Part shown: positions 17,546 to 26,180 of the stretch, one piece after another
How the letters are laid out: every line of letters begins with the position of its first letter
Position numbering within the stretch: the first letter of the stretch is position 1
DNA from: Nocardia huaxiensis
GTDB lineage: Bacteria > Actinomycetota > Actinomycetes > Mycobacteriales > Mycobacteriaceae
Direction: 5' to 3'
NCBI RefSeq assembly: GCF_013744875.1
Contig: NZ_CP059399.1
Location: 7,874,001 to 7,938,000, forward strand
Length of the DNA stretch: 64,000 nucleotides
Notes under the pieces: model-generated
The model's input: the letters and a program-made list of their open reading frames with translations, nothing else
What the model was told of the DNA's origin: nothing
Databases searched by the model: none
Made by a program: the position numbers and the translations under genes

Positions 17546-18832
17546 TCAGTGCGGAACCAGCGTGCCGTTCAAATGGTCGTAGGCCACGTAGGCGTGCAGG
17601 CGCACGCCGGTGACCAGTGTGTCGTCATCGGCGTAGAAGTGCGGGTTGTGGTTGACGAACAGGCCGCGCCCGCCCGGAACCGGGAAGGGCATGCCGTTCG
17701 GGTCGAGTTCGGCGTCCTGTACGCCGAGCGTGACGTAGAGTCCGCCGAACTTGTTCACGAATTCGGAGACGTCGTCGTAGCCGAGGGTTGGGATGCTGGG
17801 CACCACCTTGTCGACGCCGACCACCCGCTGGAAGGTGGGCAGGCCCGCGTCCAGCCATGCCTTCGAGTTGTGCACCGCGGGCACGTCCTGGAGGAATTCG
17901 ACCGTGGCCGAGCAGTTGTAGGCCTGCGCGGTGTGGGTGGCGAGCGTGTCCAGCCGCTTCTGCACCTCGGTCATGTCGTTCTCGACGGCGCAGCGGATGG
18001 TGCCCCACAGGGTCACGGTCTGGCCGATGATATTGAACCGGCCCACATCCTCCACATGCCCGATGGTGACCGTCACCGGGTCGAAGGCGCTGATCTGGCG
18101 GTAGAGCTGGCCGATGCCGGTCATGACGGCCCCGGCCGCGGGCATGGGGTCGATGCCCATCCACGGGGTGGACCCGTGCACCTGCTGACCGGTGATGGTC
18201 AGCTTCACCAGACAGGACGCCCCGAACTGATTGCCGACGCGATACCCGATGTAGCCCTTGGGATACGGCGTGACATGGAAGCCGAAGGCCATGGTCGGCG
18301 CGGGATCGTCGAGCGCGCCCGCGTCGAGCATGGCGCGCGCTCCGCCCTTCTCGTCGACCGGCGGCCCCTCCTCGGCGGGCTGGAATACGAAAAGCACTGT
18401 GCCGGGCAGCTGTTCGCGCACGCCCGCCAGCACGGTGGCCGCGCCCATGAGCATGGCGGTGTGGCAGTCGTGCCCGCAGGCGTGCGAGACCGGGAACGGC
18501 CCGCCCGGATAGTTCTCGTCCACCACGGTCGAGGCGAACGGCACCCCGCACTGGTCCGGCACCGGCAGCGCGTCGATATCGGCGCGCAGCGCGATCACCC
18601 GATCCCCCGGTTTGCCGCCACGTAGCACGCCGACCACGCCGTGTCCGGCGATCCCGGTGCGCACCTCGTCGAGCCCGAGCGAGTTCAGGTGATCGGCAAT
18701 CAGCCTCGCGGTGTTCACCTCGCGGTTCGACAGCTCCGGATACTGGTGCAGATGCTGCCGCCAGGCGATCACCTGCGGCGACACCGCGGTCGCCGCAGCG
18801 TCCAGACCGGGGTGGATCGTGCCGTCCGTCAT
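17546..18832 (-). CDS. M20-family amidohydrolase (AbgB/IAA-amino-acid hydrolase type)
   Basis: This 428-aa zinc-dependent hydrolase has metal motifs RADIDALP, HACGHDCHTAML and QPAEEGP in the expected order, followed by the lid domain (HVTPYPKGYIGYRVG, then QVHGSTPWMGIDP). Relatives cleave N-acyl or aminoacyl amide bonds. ATG 18832 is chosen because homology starts there and GGAG is 5 nt upstream; the longer open frame is not protein-like. It lies 22 nt after the acyl-CoA dehydrogenase stop and 16 nt before the Tat amidohydrolase gene, suggesting a three-gene catabolic operon. Confidence 0.87.
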   Translation of the reverse strand: MTDGTIHPGLDAAATAVSPQVIAWRQHLHQYPELSNREVNTARLIADHLNSLGLDEVRTGIAGHGVVGVLRGGKPGDRVIALRADIDALPVPDQCGVPFASTVVDENYPGGPFPVSHACGHDCHTAMLMGAATVLAGVREQLPGTVLFVFQPAEEGPPVDEKGGARAMLDAGALDDPAPTMAFGFHVTPYPKGYIGYRVGNQFGASCLVKLTITGQQVHGSTPWMGIDPMPAAGAVMTGIGQLYRQISAFDPVTVTIGHVEDVGRFNIIGQTVTLWGTIRCAVENDMTEVQKRLDTLATHTAQAYNCSATVEFLQDVPAVHNSKAWLDAGLPTFQRVVGVDKVVPSIPTLGYDDVSEFVNKFGGLYVTLGVQDAELDPNGMPFPVPGGRGLFVNHNPHFYADDDTLVTGVRLHAYVAYDHLNGTLVPH

Positions 18833-18854
18833 CGGAGCTCCGTTCTGTCGGTCG

Positions 18855-20657
18855 CTACAACCAGGCCGGATCCAGATCGAGGGTGGTGCGGTCGCCGGAG
18901 TCGAGCAGATCGAACATGGGACCGGTGCGCGGCAACTCCCAGCGATAGAAGTATCGAGTAGCTGCGCGTTTGCCATCATAGAACGCGCCGCGCTTGCCGA
19001 CGGTCACCACAGCCTGCTCCAGCCAGATCCAGGCCAGCACCACATGCCCGGCGGCCTCCAGGTAGACCGCCGAATTGGCCAGCGCCGCGGCCGGGTCGGC
19101 CCCCGCCCAGAGGGTGGCGGTGGTCGCGGCGAGCCGGCCGGCGGCGCGGGCCAGCGCGTCGGCGAACTCGGCCAGTTCCCCGTCACCACCGACGCGGGCC
19201 GTGGCGGCGGTGCGATGCACGGCCTCCAGCAGCAGGCGCAGCGCCTTGCCGTCCTCGGCGACGACCTGGCGACCCAGCAGATCCAGGCTCTGAATCCCGT
19301 GCGTGCCTTCGTGAATCGGGTTCAGTCGATTGTCCCGGTAGTGCTGTTCCACGTCGTAGTCGCGGGTGTAGCCGGCCCCGCCGTGCACCTGGATGGCGAG
19401 ATCATTGGCGGCCAGGCACCATTGGCTCGGCCAGCTCTTGGCGATCGGCGTCAGAATGCGCAACAGCGTGGCGGCCCGGTCGCGTTCGGAATCATCGGTG
19501 GCACTGTGCTGTTCGTCGACCAGGCGGCCACAGTACAGCTCCAGCGCCAGCGCGCCCTCCACATAGGCTTTCTGCGCCAGCAGCATTCGCCGCACATCCG
19601 GATGCTCGACGATGGGCACCTGCGGGGCGTTCTGATCGTGGGCGGTGACCGGGCGGCCCTGCGGCCGATTGCGGGCGTACTCGAGCGACTTCAGATAGCC
19701 GGTGTACCCCAGTGCGGTGGCGGCCAGGCCGACGCCGATGCGGGCCTCGTTCATGAGGTGGAACATGTAGGACAGGCCCTTGTTCGGCTCGCCCACCAGG
19801 TAACCCACCGCACCGGCCGCCCCGTACGGCTCGAACGCTCCGTCGCCGAAAACCGGTGCGGTATTGACGGTTCCGCGCCATCCCAGCTTGTGGTTGATGC
19901 CCGCCAGCACCACATCGTTGCGTACGGTCGCCGCGCCCTGCTCGTCGTCCAGATACTTGGGGACGATGAACAGCGACACCCCGCGGCTGCCCGCGGGCGC
20001 GCCCGGAATCCGCGCCAGCACCAGATGAATGATGTTGTCCGACAGTTCGTGATCACCGCCGGAGATCCACATCTTGCGCCCGAACAGCCGGTAGGTGCCG
20101 TCCTGCTGAGCCACGGCGCTGGTGGTCAGATCCCCGACGCTGGACCCGGCGTGCGGCTCCGACAGCGCCATGGTGCCGAAGTGCCGGCCGTCCAGCATGG
20201 GCAGCATGAACCGCTCGATCTGCTCCGGACTCCCGTGCGCGGCGATCAGATTGGCATTGCCGATGGTCAGCAGCGCGTATCCGGCGGTGGCCACGTTCGC
20301 GGCGTGGATCCAGGCCATACACGCGGTGTGCACCGTGTACGGCAGCTGCATACCGCCGACCTTCGCGTCCATGGCCGCACCGATCAGGCCCGCGTCGGCG
20401 AAGGCGCGCAGCGCCTTCCCCACCTCGGGAATCACATGCACCCGCGTGCCGTCGAAGCGCGGCTCCTCCAGATCGGACGCTCGATTGTGCGGCGCGAAGT
20501 ACTTGGTGGCCAGATCCCGGCTCAACTCCAGCGCCTGATCGAAGGTCTCCCGCGAATGCTCGGCGTAACGCGCACGCGCGGTCAGGGATTCGACCTCGAG
20601 CCACTCGTAGAGCAGGAACTCGAGGTCGCGGGCGGACATGATGAGAGCAGAATTCAT
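18855..20657 (-). CDS. Acyl-CoA dehydrogenase, about 600-residue FadE5-like class
   Basis: This 600-aa FAD enzyme would introduce the trans-2 double bond in acyl-CoA. The length exceeds the usual 380 residues and matches the mycobacterial long class, with extra N- and C-terminal helical segments. Visible motifs are MALSEPHAGSSVGDL, KMWISGGDH, the EARIGVGLAATALGY helix, HGGAGYTRDY, and PIHEGTHGIQSLDLLG with the likely catalytic-region glutamate. ATG 20657 has GAGGA about 4 nt upstream. First gene of a probable operon with the two amidohydrolases. The acyl-chain preference is not visible. Confidence 0.9.
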   Translation of the reverse strand: MNSALIMSARDLEFLLYEWLEVESLTARARYAEHSRETFDQALELSRDLATKYFAPHNRASDLEEPRFDGTRVHVIPEVGKALRAFADAGLIGAAMDAKVGGMQLPYTVHTACMAWIHAANVATAGYALLTIGNANLIAAHGSPEQIERFMLPMLDGRHFGTMALSEPHAGSSVGDLTTSAVAQQDGTYRLFGRKMWISGGDHELSDNIIHLVLARIPGAPAGSRGVSLFIVPKYLDDEQGAATVRNDVVLAGINHKLGWRGTVNTAPVFGDGAFEPYGAAGAVGYLVGEPNKGLSYMFHLMNEARIGVGLAATALGYTGYLKSLEYARNRPQGRPVTAHDQNAPQVPIVEHPDVRRMLLAQKAYVEGALALELYCGRLVDEQHSATDDSERDRAATLLRILTPIAKSWPSQWCLAANDLAIQVHGGAGYTRDYDVEQHYRDNRLNPIHEGTHGIQSLDLLGRQVVAEDGKALRLLLEAVHRTAATARVGGDGELAEFADALARAAGRLAATTATLWAGADPAAALANSAVYLEAAGHVVLAWIWLEQAVVTVGKRGAFYDGKRAATRYFYRWELPRTGPMFDLLDSGDRTTLDLDPAWL

Positions 20658-20728
20658 GGTTCCTCGCCGGCAGGTCAGCATCGATCACAGGTTGGGCACT
20701 ACCCCGACCCTATGCCTGCCGCGCGCGC

Positions 20729-22459
20729 TCAGCCGAGACTGCGCAGGAACAGAGCCAGCTGCCAGCCGCTGTGATCGGGCTGCCCGTCGTTCAGCACGGC
20801 GGCGGCGCCGATGGTGTCCACGTGGGTGTAGCCGGGCAGCGACACCACCTGCGCCAGCGCCGGTGTCGGAAACAGTGTCCCGGTGGCGGGCTGGACCGGG
20901 CTGTCGCCCGCCCAGGCCACGAAATTCGGCTTCAAGCGCGCCATTCCGTGATACCGCAGCCCGGCCAGATCACCGGTGCGGGTGCCACCGTAGCCCGCGC
21001 CGATATCGACCACGAGCCGCAGCGGGAAGTAGGTCTCCCAGTACGCGGTGGGCGCGCCCATGGCCAATTGCCGTGCCACATCCCGGATATCGGCGACCTC
21101 GTGATTGGGCGCGGTCCACGGGACACCGGCGACATCGTCGTAATTGCGCCAGGTGTAGAGCGCGCCGCGATCGGTGGGCGCGACGCGGCGCTGATTGCCC
21201 GCCGAAACGCGCAGGAAGTTGCCGAGCAGCGGAAGCTGGGTCAGCTCACCGGGATTCGGGAAGGTCTTCTCCTGCACCGGACCACCCGACAGCGCCCCGA
21301 TCCCCTGCTGGAAGAGCGAGAAGTTCGACGAGTTGTTGTCGATGAGCACGCCGAGCAGCGCCGCGTTGGTGAGGCGGTAGTCGCGAATCGACCCGGAACC
21401 GTCGCCGCCATTGCTCGCCCACGCCGCCCAGGTGGGAGCGGCGAAGGTGTTCAGCGTGCCCTCGATATCGGTGTCGCGCGGAAGGTGCGCCAGCAGTTGG
21501 CTCTCCCCGTCCGGATCCAGATGCGCGGCCAGCCCGGCCAGACGCAGCAGCATGAACGCCCGGGTGCCCAGCCCCGGCGCGGAACCGAAGGTGCGGGGCA
21601 GCACATTCGCGGTGAATCCGGCCTGCACCACCGAATCCAGCGGTCCCACAATGGCATTGGTCAGCGCGGCCAGGAACGGGGTGTTCTGCAGGGCGACCGG
21701 GTCCGAGGAGATCATCGAGTCCTGCGCCGCGAACGCCACGCACTGGTCGGCGCCGGGCCGGCCGTCGAACTCCCAATCGGAGAAGAACCCGGTCACCAAG
21801 CCGCCCAGCGAGATTCCGGTGCACACGAACTTGCGCTGCCGCACCTCCTGCTGCGGAATCTCGTGCAGCATGAGCTCGTACTGATCGCGCACCACGCGCT
21901 CGAGGCCCATGAAGTCCAGCACCCCCAGCTCCGCGGAGGTCTTGAATCCGGGGAACCGCTCGCCGTCGATCGGCATCCCGTTGAAGTAGTAGTCGACCGC
22001 GTCGAGATAGTTGCCCGTTTCCAGCGCGCGATCGAACCCGCGCTTCTCGTCCAGGCAACTACTGCGCCGCGCCAGCGCCCAGTACTCGATGTGCTGCCCC
22101 TGCGCCTTGGCCGAATGCACGGTATTGAAGGCGACGCTGTCGGAATTGACCGCGCCGCCGTGCAATCCCTGCTGCTGGACGACCACGTGGTCGGCGTCCA
22201 CCGCGTCGGCGGGCCCGTCGACCGGCCGATACCGCAGATAGCCGATTCGATCGCAGGCCGCCGGATGCGCGGGCGCGGCGGCGGGCAGCGGCAGTGCCAG
22301 GCTCACATACGAGGTGACGATGCCGTCCCGCGTCGAGAGCACCTCCTCCTGCCGATCCCCCGCCGCGCTCACCGGCTCGGCCTGCGCGCTTCCCGTTCCG
22401 GTCTGCGCCATACCCGCGGCCAGCACAGCGGCCACCGCCGCGCGAACAACCTTGTTCAT
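20729..22459 (-). CDS. Secreted alpha/beta hydrolase, hydroxyalkanoate-oligomer-hydrolase-like
   Basis: This 576-aa exported protein has a signal peptide at about residues 1-28 (Ala-rich, ending GSAQAEPV). The nucleophile lies in CTGISLGGL (S217). The length and the motifs after the nucleophile (FFSDWEFDGRP, TFAAPTWAAW) suggest a large secreted esterase, perhaps a 3-hydroxybutyrate-oligomer-type hydrolase, but this is weak. ATG 22459 is chosen because the signal peptide begins there. The SGNH lipase gene is 84 bp upstream on the same strand. Function is uncertain beyond the hydrolase fold. Confidence 0.7.
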   Translation of the reverse strand: MNKVVRAAVAAVLAAGMAQTGTGSAQAEPVSAAGDRQEEVLSTRDGIVTSYVSLALPLPAAAPAHPAACDRIGYLRYRPVDGPADAVDADHVVVQQQGLHGGAVNSDSVAFNTVHSAKAQGQHIEYWALARRSSCLDEKRGFDRALETGNYLDAVDYYFNGMPIDGERFPGFKTSAELGVLDFMGLERVVRDQYELMLHEIPQQEVRQRKFVCTGISLGGLVTGFFSDWEFDGRPGADQCVAFAAQDSMISSDPVALQNTPFLAALTNAIVGPLDSVVQAGFTANVLPRTFGSAPGLGTRAFMLLRLAGLAAHLDPDGESQLLAHLPRDTDIEGTLNTFAAPTWAAWASNGGDGSGSIRDYRLTNAALLGVLIDNNSSNFSLFQQGIGALSGGPVQEKTFPNPGELTQLPLLGNFLRVSAGNQRRVAPTDRGALYTWRNYDDVAGVPWTAPNHEVADIRDVARQLAMGAPTAYWETYFPLRLVVDIGAGYGGTRTGDLAGLRYHGMARLKPNFVAWAGDSPVQPATGTLFPTPALAQVVSLPGYTHVDTIGAAAVLNDGQPDHSGWQLALFLRSLG

Positions 22460-22543
22460 GCACTGCACGCTGCCAGTCAATGTCCTTGTCAGCCATGGGA
22501 TATGGCATGAAGAACCACCGTCGTGCCAGGGCAGTGTGCCCAA

Positions 22544-23368
22544 TCAACCGGCCAGGGCGGCGACCATCCACTCAGCCGTGGCGGCATGCCCGAACTGATT
22601 GGGATGGAACTGAACTCCTTCGCCGTTGTCGACCGAAGTCCCGTTCACCCAGCGATCCGCCACCGGCGCGCAGACTCCGTGCCCCTCGTACAGCTCATAG
22701 GTGCTGACATATTCGGTACCGGCCTGCGCGCGCAGCATGGCGTTCAAGCCCTCGATGACGACAGCACGCGCCCACTCGATGTCCTCGGCCAGCGCCGGCT
22801 GCTGCCCCGCGCACTCGGCAGCGTTGTCCGGCAGTATCTTCGGATACCCCACGAGCACGATGCGAGCCTGCGGGGCCCGCGCCCGAATCTCCGACACCAG
22901 CGTCGACACCTCGGCCGAGACCTTCGCGAGCCGAGCCGGCATCACACTCTCGAATTGGCTCTTGCACCCCACCGCCGGGTCCGCGCTCCCGGAGGCGAGC
23001 ACCCCGGCCAGTACGCACGCCGCGACGATATCGGTGAAGCCGACATCATTCCCGCCGACGCCGAGCGTCACCAGCGCCGTATCGGCGGTGACAGCGGACA
23101 GTTGGCTGCCGGTGACGGTCTCGGTGGTGGCTCCTCCGCAGGTGACATCGGCGAGGCTGTATCCCAGCCGCCCCGCGATCACATGCGCGTAGTTGCGATC
23201 CGACCGCTGACACCCCAGATCGAGAATATTGGAGATTCCGACGCCCGCGGCGAACGAATCCCCCAGGGCGACATACTTTTCGCCGCTTTCGGCGGTGGCG
23301 GGAGCGGCGGTGCCGAGGATTCCGGCGGCGGCGATGGCCAGAACGGACAGGCAGTGCTGAAGCTTCAC
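22544..23368 (-). CDS. Secreted SGNH/GDSL lipase-esterase
   Basis: This 274-aa exported enzyme has a signal peptide cleaved near TAAPATA-ES (residue 26). SGNH block I is GDSFAAG with nucleophile S38, the block III asparagine is N107 in GVGGNDVGF, and the catalytic histidine is H255 in FHPNQFGH. The aspartate usually three residues before that histidine is replaced (GVQFHP), so it may use a Ser-His dyad as in the Streptomyces scabies esterase group. Six or more cysteines suggest disulfides, as in secreted actinobacterial lipases. Divergent from the flavoprotein at 23592. Confidence 0.87.
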   Translation of the reverse strand: MKLQHCLSVLAIAAAGILGTAAPATAESGEKYVALGDSFAAGVGISNILDLGCQRSDRNYAHVIAGRLGYSLADVTCGGATTETVTGSQLSAVTADTALVTLGVGGNDVGFTDIVAACVLAGVLASGSADPAVGCKSQFESVMPARLAKVSAEVSTLVSEIRARAPQARIVLVGYPKILPDNAAECAGQQPALAEDIEWARAVVIEGLNAMLRAQAGTEYVSTYELYEGHGVCAPVADRWVNGTSVDNGEGVQFHPNQFGHAATAEWMVAALAG

Positions 23369-23418
23369 GAACAGTCCTCGTGGTCGAGCTCGAGTGATCC
23401 GGCCCAGACCCTAAGGTT

Positions 23419-23436
23419 CTACCGAGTACTCAGTAG
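23419..23436. promoter_or_regulatory. 18-bp near-perfect palindrome (TetR-type operator candidate)
   Basis: CTACCGAGTACTCAGTAG is palindromic except for one base pair (C23423/A23432). It is followed by two GTTACC direct repeats at 23442 and 23453. The cluster lies 50 bp upstream of the SGNH lipase start in the divergent intergenic region. The form resembles TetR-family operators; no TetR gene is adjacent. Confidence 0.5.
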
Positions 23437-23518
23437 GTAAAGTTACCGGACCGTTACCTATTAGGCGGATGTCCAGCCCTGCGGGAGAGCCGCATCCGCG
23501 GTGCCTCGCCGCCCCAAC

Positions 23519-23532
23519 TAGAACAAGTTATA
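23519..23532. promoter_or_regulatory. KstR-like box upstream of the flavoprotein
   Basis: TAGAACAAGTTATA matches the TNNAACNNGTTNNA consensus of KstR, the sterol-catabolism repressor of mycolic actinobacteria, at every fixed position. It lies 60 bp upstream of the steroid-dehydrogenase-like flavoprotein and overlaps a TATAGT sequence (23530-23535) that could be a -10 hexamer. KstR itself is not in this window. Confidence 0.5.
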
Positions 23533-23591
23533 GTTTTTCGTGCCTCGGCAGCGACGTCGGGGGATCATCCGTTCGGAAGGCGGTTGCGAGG

Positions 23592-25205
23592 ATGCGGAGC
23601 TGGGACGCCTCGGCCGATGTCGTCATTGTCGGATACGGCGGCGCGGGGGTCAGTGCGGCACTCGCGGCGCGCGCGGGCGGAGCCGAGGTGCTGGCCATCG
23701 ACCGGTATCTCGGAGGCGGGGCGACCGCACTGTCGGGCGGGATCGTGTACGCGGGCGGCGGAACCTGGGTCCAGCGGGCGGCCGGAGTCGAGGACGACGC
23801 CGAGAACATGCTGGCCTATCTGCGCGCCGAGGTCGGGGACGCGGTGAGCGAGCGGACGCTGCGGCAATTCTGCGAGGAATCGGCCGGCATGATCGATTGG
23901 CTGTCCGCACACGGTGTTCCGTTCGACGCGTCACTGTGCCCGTACAAGACCTCCTACCCCACCGACGACTACTACCTGTACTACTCGGGCAGCGAAAACT
24001 CCGGCGGCTACCGGGAATTGGCGACGCCGAAACAACGCGGGCACCGGGCGCACGGACGCGGCGTCTCGGGGAAGAAGCTGTTCGGGCCGCTCGCGGCGTC
24101 GGCGGCGCGGCTGGGCGTCAAGGTCCGGACCGGTACTCGCGCAACGCGACTCGTGGTCGAGGAGGGGCGGGTGATCGGCGTGGAGGCGATCACCCTCGCC
24201 GACGCGCCCGCGGCCGTGCAGCGGCGCTTCGCCGCACTGGCCCGCATCTCGGCGAAACCCGGTGTGTACCACCAGGGTTTGCGCCGCGCCGTACAACTGC
24301 TGCTCGATCGCATCGAGCGCAAGCACGGCCGGAGCATCCGCATCGAGGCTCGATCCGGTGTCATCCTCACCACCGGCGGATTCATCGCCAATGGTGCGAT
24401 GGTGGCCCGGCACGCACCGGAATACCCCTGGGCCGAAGGGCTTCCGCTGGGCACCGCCGGTGACGACGGCAGCGGCATCGCCATGGCGGAATCGCTGGGT
24501 GCGGCCACCAGCAAGATGAGCACCATCTCCACCTGGCGGTTCATCGCACCGTCCAGCGCCTTCTTCGGCTCGCTCGCCGTCAACTCCCTGGGCGAGCGCA
24601 TGATCGACGAATCCCGCTACGGCGCGGCCCTGGGCGCGGCCATCGCGACCGCACCGGGCAACCGGGCCTGGCTGCTCGTCGACGCCGAACTCGAAGCCGA
24701 GGCGCGCCGCCAGATCGGGCCGCAGTCGGTGTGGTTCCAGCGCATGCAGGGCGAACGCCTGCTGCGGGCCGGACGCCACTCCGGGCGCACCATCGAGGAG
24801 GTGGCCGCCCGCGCCGGCATCGAACCCGCGGCGCTGCGCAAGACGGTGGACGCGCACAATCAGGCCATCGCGGAGAACCGGCCGGACCCGCTGGGCAAGC
24901 CGGACGACATCCGCCGCCCGATTCACACGGGCCCCTTTGCGCTGCTGGATATTTCGTTCAAGGCGCGGCTCACCTACCCGACGCCCATGCTCACCCTCGG
25001 CGGGGTCGTGGTCGACGAGGACACCGGCGCGGTGCGCACCCGGGACGGCGGCGTCATCCCGGGCCTGTACGCCGCCGGTCGCGCGGCCGCGGGCATCTGC
25101 TCCAACTCCTATGTGAGCGGGCTGTCGCTGGCGGACTGCGTCTTCTCCGGCCGCCGCGCGGGCGCCCACAGCGCCCAGCTCGCTCGCCCCGCCCGCACCG
25201 CCTGA
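23592..25205 (+). CDS. FAD-dependent dehydrogenase, 3-ketosteroid-dehydrogenase/fumarate-reductase family
   Basis: This 537-aa flavoprotein of the FAD_binding_2 group opens with DVVIVGYGGAGVSAALAAR (dinucleotide fold) and closes with GLYAAGRAAAGICSNSYVSG (FAD contact). The family includes 3-ketosteroid delta-1- and delta-4-dehydrogenases and fumarate reductases. A KstR-like box upstream and the RLTYPTPMLTLGG segment favour a steroid dehydrogenase, but delta-1 or delta-4 specificity cannot be assigned. ATG 23592 is chosen because the nucleotide-binding fold follows directly; a GAGG touches it with little spacing and the frame is open upstream. The SDR lies 105 bp downstream. Confidence 0.8.
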   Translation: MRSWDASADVVIVGYGGAGVSAALAARAGGAEVLAIDRYLGGGATALSGGIVYAGGGTWVQRAAGVEDDAENMLAYLRAEVGDAVSERTLRQFCEESAGMIDWLSAHGVPFDASLCPYKTSYPTDDYYLYYSGSENSGGYRELATPKQRGHRAHGRGVSGKKLFGPLAASAARLGVKVRTGTRATRLVVEEGRVIGVEAITLADAPAAVQRRFAALARISAKPGVYHQGLRRAVQLLLDRIERKHGRSIRIEARSGVILTTGGFIANGAMVARHAPEYPWAEGLPLGTAGDDGSGIAMAESLGAATSKMSTISTWRFIAPSSAFFGSLAVNSLGERMIDESRYGAALGAAIATAPGNRAWLLVDAELEAEARRQIGPQSVWFQRMQGERLLRAGRHSGRTIEEVAARAGIEPAALRKTVDAHNQAIAENRPDPLGKPDDIRRPIHTGPFALLDISFKARLTYPTPMLTLGGVVVDEDTGAVRTRDGGVIPGLYAAGRAAAGICSNSYVSGLSLADCVFSGRRAGAHSAQLARPARTA

Positions 25206-25310
25206 GCCCCTACCAGCCCCCTATCGCCGCCGGGCCCACACCCGCTGCACTGCCGGATCACCCGATTCGGCGGTGCGGCGGGTCCCGGCGGATGTGGCAG
25301 CGTGGGCGCC

Positions 25311-26171
25311 ATGAAGACGATCCTGATCACGGGGGCCACATCGGGCATCGGTCTCGAGGCCGCACAGCAGCTCGGCGCGCAGGGCCATCACCTGGTGCTC
25401 ATCGGCCGCGACCCCGGCAAGCTCGCCGACTCCCGGCAACTGGTCCAGAACGCGGGCGCACCCGAAGTCGACACTCTCGTCTGCGATTTCGGCTCACAGA
25501 CCTCGGTGCGGAAGCTGGCCGCGGCCATCCAGTCCGATTACGACCGCATCGACGTCCTCGCCAACAATGCCGGCGGCTACTCCAAGGAGCGCGTCGAAAC
25601 CGAGGACGGCATCGAATCCACGTTCGCGGTCAATCATCTCGGCGGTTTCCTGCTCACCGAGCTGCTGCTGGAGTTCCTCGTCCAGGGCGCCCCCGCGCGG
25701 GTCGTGTTCACCTCCTCGGTCATGCACTACAGCGCCACCATGGATTTCGACGATCCGACCTTCCGGCGGAACTACTCGGGCGAAAGGGCCTACAACCGTT
25801 CCAAACTGGCGAATGTGCTGTACACGCGCGCTCTGGCACAGCGCCTTTCGGGAACCGCGCTGACCGTCAACTCCTTCCATCCCGGCGCGGTGGCCACCCA
25901 CATCTGGGACTCCATGCCGTGGTACGGAAAACCCTTGGCGGCCATCGCCAAACAGCTGTTCATGATCTCCCCGGCCGCGGGCGCGCGGACCCTCACACAC
26001 CTGGCCGTCGCCCCCGAGGTGGCGCATCTGTCCGGACATTACTTCCAGCACAATCGGATCAAGACCCCGTCGCGGCGCGCCCTGGACGACGAGACCGCGC
26101 AGCGGCTGTGCGAGATCAGCGCGGAACTGGTCGGCCTGCCCGACAGCTGGCGGGTCGACACCTCCCTGTGA
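25311..26171 (+). CDS. Short-chain dehydrogenase/reductase
   Basis: This 286-aa Rossmann-fold oxidoreductase has cofactor motif TGATSGIG at the N-terminus, NNAGG in the middle, an active-site serine in VFTSSVMHY and the YNRSK catalytic Tyr-Lys pair. The arrangement resembles retinol-dehydrogenase/WWOX-like SDRs that act on lipophilic alcohols. ATG 25311 is used; a GTG at 25302 is an alternative, and neither has a strong ribosome site. It follows the flavoprotein on the same strand and ends 9 bp from the convergent PucR gene. The substrate is unknown. Confidence 0.85.
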   Translation: MKTILITGATSGIGLEAAQQLGAQGHHLVLIGRDPGKLADSRQLVQNAGAPEVDTLVCDFGSQTSVRKLAAAIQSDYDRIDVLANNAGGYSKERVETEDGIESTFAVNHLGGFLLTELLLEFLVQGAPARVVFTSSVMHYSATMDFDDPTFRRNYSGERAYNRSKLANVLYTRALAQRLSGTALTVNSFHPGAVATHIWDSMPWYGKPLAAIAKQLFMISPAAGARTLTHLAVAPEVAHLSGHYFQHNRIKTPSRRALDDETAQRLCEISAELVGLPDSWRVDTSL

Positions 26172-26180
26172 GCGAATCGC

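Noticed and set aside
18711..22510. Long plus-strand frames over the acyl-CoA dehydrogenase and secreted hydrolase genes
   Set aside because: Antisense shadows without any recognisable motif; the minus-strand genes explain the region.
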